Below, piece by piece: positions 32,776 to 38,187 of a stretch of 41,090 nucleotides of DNA. Where the stretch lies: assembly GCA_903932685.1 (NCBI GenBank), contig CAIZGX010000061.1, positions 1 to 41,090 on the forward strand, written 5' to 3'. Made by a program: the position numbers and the translations under genes. Below the pieces are notes generated by a model. That model saw only the letters and a list, made by a program, of their open reading frames with translations. It did no database searches and had not been told where the DNA came from. This DNA is from an uncultured Bacteroidota bacterium (GTDB lineage Bacteria; Bacteroidota; Bacteroidia; Flavobacteriales_D; Sanyastnellaceae). Every line of letters starts with the position of its first letter. Position 1 is the first letter of the stretch.

Positions 32776-33987
32776 TTACTCCGACTGCCCTACGAACACC
32801 CATTGGTATGTTCCGTTCACATTTTCAAGTCCCCAGTAGTTAAACGATCCGCTTGAGCGATCTCCGTTATCATTCAAGGAAATAACTCCGGTGGCTCCTG
32901 AATAACCATTCGATGCATTCAAAAAAGCAGTTTGTAAAGAAGTTGCGCTAGCGGGAATTCCATCTTCATTTTCCACCAATTTCGAAATTACATACATCGC
33001 ATCGTAAGCCGCTAGAGTGTAAGCGTCAGATTGAATACCCGTCATTCCATCTATGGTGGAAATTATGGCAGACCATAAGTATTCTGTGGAAAGGGGCAAA
33101 CCAAAATCTGGACAAAAGAAATTCGTCGCTACTGCGAATTGAGAAGCTAACGGATCTTGCAAAAGCGCTGAATTTTTCACAAATCCATCTCCACCGTACC
33201 AATTCACTCCGAATAAGATTGGGTCTGAACTTGCCTGATTGAACATCGCAACTGCTTCATCGAAAGATGCCAAATACACAGCAATTTGATCGTTTGTGTA
33301 TGTTGAATTCAAACCGATAATTTGGCTCTTCACATCTGCTAAAACCGTTGTAAAATCAGTGGTTGTGGTTTCATAATTTCCAACAGAAATAACGCTACCG
33401 CCTAAGTTGGTGAAATTATTTCCAACTGAACTTTGTAGTCCAAGGTTTCCTGCATCGTTGCGAGCTAAGGTCACAAGCGCTTGTTTGCCTGCATTCTTGA
33501 TTGAGTTCGCGAGAGCGGCTCCTTCTATTTGATCACCTGGAACAAAGCGAAAGACCATGTCATTCGCAATGGCTAGGCTGCTTGCGGTGCTGCCTTGGCT
33601 CACAACAAGTATTCCTAAACTATCTGCAATGGGTTTCACCAAAGCGAGCTCTGCGCTTGATTGTGGACCAATGATAAACTTGTATCCGCTTGAAGAAATA
33701 TTCTCTACTGTTTGCGCTGCGATGATTGGATCTAACTGCGTTTCGAAAACGGTTAATTCAAATCGAAAAGGAATATGTCGGCTCTTAAAATCAGCATTTA
33801 TTTCATCGACTGCAATTTCTAACGCTGCCTTAGAGGTCATTCCCAAATTCGACCATTCGCCTGTTTGAGAAAGCAAAGCCGCAACTTTGATTTGTTGAAA
33901 ATCTTCATAATCATCATGATCGTCGTGATCCTTTTCACAAGAAACAAAAGTGACAACGCAGAAAAACAAAACCAATAATTTCTTCAT
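32776..33987 (-). CDS. LivJ-like periplasmic-binding lipoprotein, copy 2
   Basis: 403 aa. Lipobox TFVSC (C17) is followed by a His/Asp-rich stretch (KDHDDHDDYED) that could bind metal, then Peripla_BP_6: VAALLSQTGEWSNLG, FIIGPQSSAELALV and LGILVVSQGSTAS. Paralog of the protein at 26200-27405, aligning over the whole length, with the same GTYxWVFVGQSE end. No transporter partner. CATCTTTG lies about 20 nt upstream of the start on the minus strand. Confidence 0.88.
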   Translation of the reverse strand: MKKLLVLFFCVVTFVSCEKDHDDHDDYEDFQQIKVAALLSQTGEWSNLGMTSKAALEIAVDEINADFKSRHIPFRFELTVFETQLDPIIAAQTVENISSSGYKFIIGPQSSAELALVKPIADSLGILVVSQGSTASSLAIANDMVFRFVPGDQIEGAALANSIKNAGKQALVTLARNDAGNLGLQSSVGNNFTNLGGSVISVGNYETTTTDFTTVLADVKSQIIGLNSTYTNDQIAVYLASFDEAVAMFNQASSDPILFGVNWYGGDGFVKNSALLQDPLASQFAVATNFFCPDFGLPLSTEYLWSAIISTIDGMTGIQSDAYTLAAYDAMYVISKLVENEDGIPASATSLQTAFLNASNGYSGATGVISLNDNGDRSSGSFNYWGLENVNGTYQWVFVGQSE

Positions 33988-34023
33988 GTTCTTTTCAATT
34001 TTGGCAAAGATGCCACTTTATTC

Positions 34024-35019
34024 TCAATCTTTCAAAAATCCAAACTTCCCTGCATTGTAATCTTCAATGGCCTCGCGAATCTCTTGTTCGGTGTTCATAA
34101 CGAACGGGCCGTATGCCACGAAGGGCTCATTCAAGGGTTCACCGCTGAGGACAAGAATGATCGATTTTTTCTTTGCTGAAATGTGAATGGCTCCGGATTC
34201 GTTTTTGAATTGCAAGTAATGGTTCTCTGTTACAGCTGTTCCGTTCACTTCCAACTCGCCGTCTACCAACAACAATCCCGAATTGTAATTCGCTGGTAAT
34301 TCGAAATCAACAAATCCGCCTTCGTTCAAATGCACATCGTACATGTGAATGGGTGAAAAGGTTGAAGCAATTCCATTCACTCCTTTGTACTCTCCGGAAA
34401 CCACATGCACTTCACCACCGTTGTTAGCCAACGCAAATTTCGGTTTATCTGAATGAACAATGCTCTGGTATTTCGCTGGAGCAAACTTGTGTTTCTTCGG
34501 AAGATTAATCCACAACTGAATCATTTCAAATGCTCCACCCGACCGATTGAAGGTTTGTTCGTGATATTCTTTGTGAAGCACCCCTCCTCCGGCTGTCATC
34601 CATTGAATATCGCCCGGACCAATAATTCCGTGATTGCCTTTGCTGTCGTGATGTTCCACCGATCCTTTGTAAGCAAAGGTCACAGTCTCAATTCCTCTAT
34701 GCGGATGAACACCCACACCTTGCGAAATTTCCGAAGGAGGAAAATCAACTTCCGCGTTGAAGTCTAACAAAAAGAATGGCGACATGCGTTCTTCGAATCC
34801 CTTTCCATTCGGATAAAAATTCATCACCTTAAACCCATTTCCAACCATGTGTCTGTTGGTCGGCGAGAACACTCCTTCCACCCCTCTCATTCCAAAACCC
34901 TCATTCCCATTCTGTTTCTCATTCTCACTCTTCTCGCTATCGTTACCACTAATCTTCGAAACAAAAAAAGCACCTACTGCTGCAAGCGCTGTGCTGACGA
35001 TGAATTTCTTTCTGTCCAT
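34024..35019 (-). CDS. Pirin-family protein with N-terminal signal/anchor
   Basis: 331 aa from ATG 35019 (MDRKKFIVSTALAAVGAFFV). The longer open frame to 35247 runs through array G and is rejected. The N-terminal ~25 residues look like a signal peptide or membrane anchor, unusual for pirins. Bicupin metal ligands are present: HPHRGIE, EHHDSKGNHG, then GGGVLHKEYHE. Some bacterial pirins (YhhW) are quercetin dioxygenases; the activity here is unknown. TATTTTCG on the minus strand (about 35037-35044) is a possible -7 element. Confidence 0.88.
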   Translation of the reverse strand: MDRKKFIVSTALAAVGAFFVSKISGNDSEKSENEKQNGNEGFGMRGVEGVFSPTNRHMVGNGFKVMNFYPNGKGFEERMSPFFLLDFNAEVDFPPSEISQGVGVHPHRGIETVTFAYKGSVEHHDSKGNHGIIGPGDIQWMTAGGGVLHKEYHEQTFNRSGGAFEMIQLWINLPKKHKFAPAKYQSIVHSDKPKFALANNGGEVHVVSGEYKGVNGIASTFSPIHMYDVHLNEGGFVDFELPANYNSGLLLVDGELEVNGTAVTENHYLQFKNESGAIHISAKKKSIILVLSGEPLNEPFVAYGPFVMNTEQEIREAIEDYNAGKFGFLKD

Positions 35020-35063
35020 TTTCTTTGAGTTTAAGCGAAAATAACAAGAATGTACATTCACAA

Positions 35064-35193
35064 TCGAAATTTCATTTCGATCAATCACTTCGTGATCAAT
35101 TGCGCTGCAATCAATCGCTTTGCGAGAAAGCAAATCCGTCGAAGACATTCGCGAAGTATTTGCCTGAAAGGCATTCGTTGCTCCGCAACATTC
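35064..35193 (+). repeat. Mini-hairpin array G (TCAA class joined to ATTC class)
   Basis: TCAA-linked part: 35064-35080 (TCGAAAT-TTC-ATTTCGA), 35084-35096 (ATCAC-TTC-GTGAT), 35099-35111 (ATTGC-GCT-GCAAT), 35115-35125 (TCGC-TTT-GCGA). ATTC-linked part: 35138-35146 (GTC-GAA-GAC), a degenerate unit near 35151, 35162-35172 (GCCT-GAA-AGGC), 35177-35189 (GTTGC-TCC-GCAAC). It lies between two divergent genes, so this array is not a 3' UTR on either side. Confidence 0.87.
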
Positions 35194-35228
35194 TTCCCCT
35201 CTCTTCCCCTCTCTTAACTTTTCTTCCC
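35193..35228 (+). repeat. Polypyrimidine decamer tract (3-4 units)
   Basis: CTTCCCCTCT twice in a row, CTTAACTTTT, then a partial fourth unit CTTCCC. It is joined to array G by the shared ATTC. Confidence 0.88.
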
Positions 35229-35273
35229 GCATAAATACGCATAACATATTCTAAAACTTCTCTAAGGACTTCG

Positions 35274-35281
35274 TAATTTCA
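35274..35281 (+). promoter_or_regulatory. -7 element TAATTTCA
   Basis: Variant of TAnnTTTG placed four bases (CACC) before the ATG at 35286, the same geometry as the other leaderless starts. Confidence 0.5.
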
Positions 35282-35285
35282 CACC

Positions 35286-35921
35286 ATGCCAATCGCATCT
35301 GAAATAGCTCAAAAAATGCCTCAAGTATATGACCTACTCGAAAAATTCGAGGTAAGTGATGCTTGGGTGTTTGGTTCTGCGCAATCGGAAAAATTCACAA
35401 AGAATAGCGATGTCGATATTATGGTTCAGTTCAAAGAGAAACTAACTCCGCTTAGACTCGGGATGAATATGAACGATCTGAACTTCTCTCTTCAAAAACT
35501 TTTTGAACGAGAGGTCGATTTGGTAAGCTACAGTCATATTAAAAACCCGGCATTCTTTTCACAGGTAAGCGAGAACAGCACGCGCATATACGGAGAAGAA
35601 AATCCAAGACTTTATGTGCGACACATGATGAATTGCATTGTGAAAATTCAAACATTCATGCGTCCATGCAAATCTTTTCATGCTTATAAAAAAGACTTCT
35701 TAATTCAAGCCGGAGTTGAATGGAATCTCACCATCCTCGGCGAAGCTGCAAAAAGATTAAAAAACGTTTCTCCAGATATTGCAATAACTGACATTGACAA
35801 AATCATAGGCACTCGCAACAAACTCATTCACGGTTACGACGACATTTCGCATGAAGAAGTTTATGCCACTGTTCGGAAGAATCTTCCCGAGTTGAAGAAG
35901 GAGTTGAAGAAACTGATTTGA
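35286..35921 (+). CDS. Fused minimal nucleotidyltransferase-HEPN protein (MntA-HepT fusion)
   Basis: 211 aa. Residues ~1-95 are a minimal nucleotidyltransferase with GS (30-31), D42 and D44 in SDVDIMV, and a third Asp D78 (EVDLV). Residues ~105-211 are a DUF86/HepT HEPN domain with R177-NKLI-H182-G-Y184, the RX4HXY motif of HepT ribonucleases whose Tyr is AMPylated by the partner MntA. Normally these are two genes of a type VII toxin-antitoxin; here both active sites look intact on one chain. The stop TGA overlaps an AACTTCGTT unit. higBA follows. Confidence 0.87.
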   Translation: MPIASEIAQKMPQVYDLLEKFEVSDAWVFGSAQSEKFTKNSDVDIMVQFKEKLTPLRLGMNMNDLNFSLQKLFEREVDLVSYSHIKNPAFFSQVSENSTRIYGEENPRLYVRHMMNCIVKIQTFMRPCKSFHAYKKDFLIQAGVEWNLTILGEAAKRLKNVSPDIAITDIDKIIGTRNKLIHGYDDISHEEVYATVRKNLPELKKELKKLI

Positions 35922-36079
35922 ACTTCGTTGTTTATTCTTACCCTCTCTTCCCTTTTCTTACCTTTTCTTACCTTTTCATATCGTCGAAGACATTCGCGAA
36001 GCATTCGCCCAACGAGCATTCGTGCTTGCACATTCGCCTGAAAGGCATTCGTGCTTGCACATTCGCCTGAAAGGCATTC
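35921..36079 (+). repeat. Mini-hairpin array H (ATTC linkers) around a decamer tract
   Basis: 35921-35929 (AAC-TTC-GTT, sharing the A of the stop codon), then the decamer tract, then 35983-35991 (GTC-GAA-GAC), 35996-36002 (GC-GAA-GC), 36007-36017 (GCCC-AAC-GAGC, one mismatch), 36022-36031 (GTGC-TT-GCAC), 36036-36046 (GCCT-GAA-AGGC), 36051-36060 (GTGC-TT-GCAC), 36065-36075 (GCCT-GAA-AGGC), all with ATTC linkers. Confidence 0.9.
35937..35976 (+). repeat. Polypyrimidine decamer tract (4 units)
   Basis: CTTACCCTCT, CTTCCCTTTT, CTTACCTTTT, CTTACCTTTT: four exact decamers inside array H. Confidence 0.88.
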
Positions 36080-36160
36080 TGGCATATTCCCGCATAACAA
36101 GTTTTAGTTTTTCCATTCCCACCAACCTAATTTTATTTCTGAAAATCAAAATCAATTACC

Positions 36161-36168
36161 TACCTTTG
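36161..36168 (+). promoter_or_regulatory. -7 promoter element TACCTTTG of higBA
   Basis: Exact TAnnTTTG. Its last G is the first base of the operator-like palindrome, so the transcription start should fall inside the palindrome. Confidence 0.7.
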
Positions 36169-36191
36169 ACGTTAGTAACGTCACGCGTTAC
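36168..36191 (+). promoter_or_regulatory. Probable HigA operator (overlapping GTTA/TAAC inverted repeats)
   Basis: GACGTTA-G-TAACGTC (36168-36182) is a perfect 7-bp inverted repeat. GTAACG, 5 nt, CGTTAC (36175-36191) is a second that shares its left half, giving three alternating half-sites right before the toxin ATG at 36193. The placement fits autorepression by the antitoxin. Confidence 0.65.
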
Positions 36192-36192
36192 C

Positions 36193-36477
36193 ATGATTAA
36201 ATCATTTGGAAATAAAAACACTGAACGTATCTGGAGAGGAGAATACTCAAGAGCTTTCGCAAAGGAAATCCAAGAGACTGCTCGCAGGAAACTTCGAATG
36301 CTGAATAGTTCTACAGATATTATTGATCTTAGAGTTCCTCCTTCTAACATGTTGGAAAAACTCAAAGGAAATCTAAAAGAATACTATTCCATTAGAGTAA
36401 ATAATCAGTGGCGAATAATTTTCAAATGGCAAGGGAACAATGCTTATCAAGTTGAATTAATTGATTATCACAAATGA
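36193..36477 (+). CDS. higB: HigB-type (RelE superfamily) toxin
   Basis: 94 aa from ATG 36193 (MIKSFGNKNTERIW). The frame runs back to 36022 but those codons lie in array H and the operator. Family pattern: ARRKLRMLNSS, DLRVPPSNMLEKLKGNLKEYYSIRVNNQWRI and a final VELIDYHK. RelE/HigB toxins cut mRNA on the ribosome. Toxin-first order and ATGA overlap with the antitoxin are typical of higBA. Confidence 0.93.
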   Translation: MIKSFGNKNTERIWRGEYSRAFAKEIQETARRKLRMLNSSTDIIDLRVPPSNMLEKLKGNLKEYYSIRVNNQWRIIFKWQGNNAYQVELIDYHK

Positions 36478-36761
36478 AAAAACTAAGGAACATACATCCT
36501 GGAGAAATCCTACTGAAAGAGTTTTTAGAACCTTTGAAGATCAGCAGCTACCGTTTAGCGAAAGATTTATCTATACCACAAACGAGAATTTCTTCAATAG
36601 TGAATGGCACAAGACGTATTACAGCTGACACAGCTCTTCGCTTATCACTTTACTTTGGCAACTCTGCGAAATTCTGGCTAGCCCTCCAAGACGACTATGA
36701 CATTGAAGAAGAGCTTCGCTTGAAGAAGAAAGATTTCGGATTGATTAAACGATGTGAATAA
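36474..36761 (+). CDS. higA: HigA-type antitoxin, XRE-family HTH
   Basis: 95 aa. HTH of the VapI/HigA type: HPGEILLKEFLEPLKIS, then YRLAKDLSIPQTRISSIVNGTRRITADTALRL, followed by FGNSAKFWLALQDDYD. It neutralises HigB and probably represses the operon through the palindrome at 36168-36191. Overlaps higB by 4 bp. Confidence 0.95.
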   Translation: MKKLRNIHPGEILLKEFLEPLKISSYRLAKDLSIPQTRISSIVNGTRRITADTALRLSLYFGNSAKFWLALQDDYDIEEELRLKKKDFGLIKRCE

Positions 36762-36770
36762 GGCAATTGG

Positions 36771-36990
36771 AAAACCTTCGGTTTTACTCCTCCCGATAGC
36801 TATCGGGATGTGTAATTCCTACTGCGTAATTGGAACTTCGTTGTTAGAACTTCGTTGTTAGAACTTCGTTGCTGGAACTAAGTTGTGATTAAACAGTCGA
36901 AGACATTCGTTGCGATGCAACATTCGCCCAACGGGCATTCGTTCTTAGAACATTCGTTGCTTTGCAACATTCGTTGCTTCGCAACATTAG
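36771..36990 (+). repeat. Mini-hairpin array I (both linker classes) with palindrome
   Basis: First part: 36771-36785 (AAAACC-TTC-GGTTTT), palindrome TCCCGATAGCTATCGGGA (36791-36808), 36820-36828 (TAC-TGC-GTA), AAC-TTC-GTT at 36834, 36848 and 36862 (14-nt period), 36876-36884 (loop TAA). ATTC part: 36896-36904 (GTC-GAA-GAC), 36909-36921 (GTTGC-GAT-GCAAC), 36926-36936 (GCCC-AAC-GGGC), 36941-36951 (GTTC-TTA-GAAC), 36956-36968 (GTTGC-TTT-GCAAC), 36973-36985 (GTTGC-TTC-GCAAC). The last linker is ATTA, and its TTA is the stop of the minus-strand gene. Confidence 0.9.
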
Positions 36991-37883
36991 TCCTCCGTCA
37001 ACTTCTTCTCGAATTTATTGTATATGAAAAACATTAGAAGTCCAAAGACAACCGCCGCAATAATCAATACCGTATTCATTAATCCTGTTACAGAAAAAGA
37101 TAAGCGAATGAGTATCGTTGATATAATGAATCCTGAATTCCGTATGACCTTGTGGAACTCGTCTGTGTGAAAAAACGAAAACAACAAAAGAAAGACATCC
37201 ACGATAATCAAGACCGTAAAGAACTGCTCGAAGAACACGTTGTTCAAGTTCTGAAAAGCCACATCAGCCGAGGCCGACGGAGATAACGTCCCTAGAAGCC
37301 ACGTGGAAAATGAATAAATTGAAAGTGCTAACAAAATTGGAACAAGTGCCAAAGCCATAAGTTTTTTAATCTTAATGAAGCGAGCTGTTCCATCTTGTTT
37401 GTTACTATCAGATTCTTCCAACAAAACCCGTCTCTTACTTTGTTTGTAGAACAGATAAATCAGAAAAAACATAATAACTGACGCCAAAATATCATACGTG
37501 AATTGCAAGTCATACTTCTGACTAAACCAATCTGGAGAGAGAGACAATGCCGAAAGATCTTTAAAAATTCTCCGAATGATAATCAGCGTTATAATCTCGT
37601 ATTGCTTACCGATATAAGTTGTTATTGATCGAGGCAAATAATAGATTAGCAAATACACCTCGTAAACCAGGATAAACGAAAATGGAGTATATATCGCTGC
37701 AATTGGATTCTCAAAAAGAGACGTGCCGCTTTCAATTTTTATCACTCCCAAATCCACCAGAAAGATGAGCGATAGGTGAATAAAGAAACTCGCTATGGCA
37801 ATAATAAGAATGATACGCTCACTCTTTTTTCGTGTTTCGTTCGAGAGAAACGTATTGTAAATAGAACTAGTGAGTTGATTCAT
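36987..37883 (-). CDS. Unknown polytopic membrane protein, 298 aa
   Basis: I do not recognise a family. About seven hydrophobic segments (near 24-46, 62-84, 128-148, 175-198, 216-238, 250-268, 270-291). A basic cytoplasmic loop (KQSKRRVLLEESDSNKQDG, about 146-164) follows segment 3, and a charged tail ends KKLTED. No cofactor or transporter motif is visible. Its stop codon is part of array I, and array J lies upstream of its start. Confidence 0.8.
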   Translation of the reverse strand: MNQLTSSIYNTFLSNETRKKSERIILIIAIASFFIHLSLIFLVDLGVIKIESGTSLFENPIAAIYTPFSFILVYEVYLLIYYLPRSITTYIGKQYEIITLIIIRRIFKDLSALSLSPDWFSQKYDLQFTYDILASVIMFFLIYLFYKQSKRRVLLEESDSNKQDGTARFIKIKKLMALALVPILLALSIYSFSTWLLGTLSPSASADVAFQNLNNVFFEQFFTVLIIVDVFLLLFSFFHTDEFHKVIRNSGFIISTILIRLSFSVTGLMNTVLIIAAVVFGLLMFFIYNKFEKKLTED

Positions 37884-37924
37884 AACTACATAACAAGACT
37901 AAGGAAACAATGTTCAAAGGTTGG

Positions 37925-38049
37925 AAAACCTTCGGTTTTATTCCTACTGCGTAATTCCTATTTCATAATTCCTACTTCGTAATTTGAACTGCGTTGCTAG
38001 AATCGTCGAAGACATTCGCCTGAAAGGCATTCGTTGCTCCGCAACATTC
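37925..38049 (+). repeat. Mini-hairpin array J (both linker classes)
   Basis: ATTCC part: 37925-37939 (AAAACC-TTC-GGTTTT), 37945-37953 (TAC-TGC-GTA), 37959-37967 (TAT-TTC-ATA), 37973-37981 (TAC-TTC-GTA), 37987-37995 (AAC-TGC-GTT). ATTC part: 38005-38013 (GTC-GAA-GAC), 38018-38028 (GCCT-GAA-AGGC), 38033-38045 (GTTGC-TCC-GCAAC). All eight loops are TNC or GNA. Between the membrane protein gene and the end of the feo operon. Confidence 0.9.
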
Positions 38050-38088
38050 TTCCCCTCTCTTCCCTTCTCTTAATTTTTCTTACCTCTT
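38049..38088 (+). repeat. Polypyrimidine decamer tract (4 units), overlapping a CDS end
   Basis: CTTCCCCTCT, CTTCCCTTCT, CTTAATTTTT, CTTACCTCTT. The last unit contains the stop and final Arg/Lys codons of the small feo protein on the minus strand. Confidence 0.88.
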
Positions 38089-38187
38089 ACCACACTCTTG
38101 ACAAGAAGAACTCTTCTTAAAAAAGAAACGCTTCACAACATACGCCAAAGCCAAAACAAGAACTGCTATGGTAAGTGCGATTTGCAT
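38080..38187 (-). CDS. FeoB-associated small Cys-rich membrane protein
   Basis: 35 aa from ATG 38187, which overlaps the feoB stop by one base (TAATG). One membrane helix (MQIALTIAVLVLALAYVV) then a basic, Cys-containing tail KKSSSCQECGKR (CxxC). It resembles the small FeoB-associated proteins that follow feoB in many genomes and may fill the FeoC position. A longer frame from 38313 lies inside feoB and is rejected. Confidence 0.75.
   Translation of the reverse strand: MQIALTIAVLVLALAYVVKRFFFKKSSSCQECGKR

Noticed and set aside
35020-35247. Longer N-terminus for the pirin-family protein
   Set aside because: The extension translates array G and the decamer tract.
36022-36192. Longer N-terminus for HigB
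   Set aside because: These codons translate array H and the promoter/operator; the family starts at the ATG at 36193.
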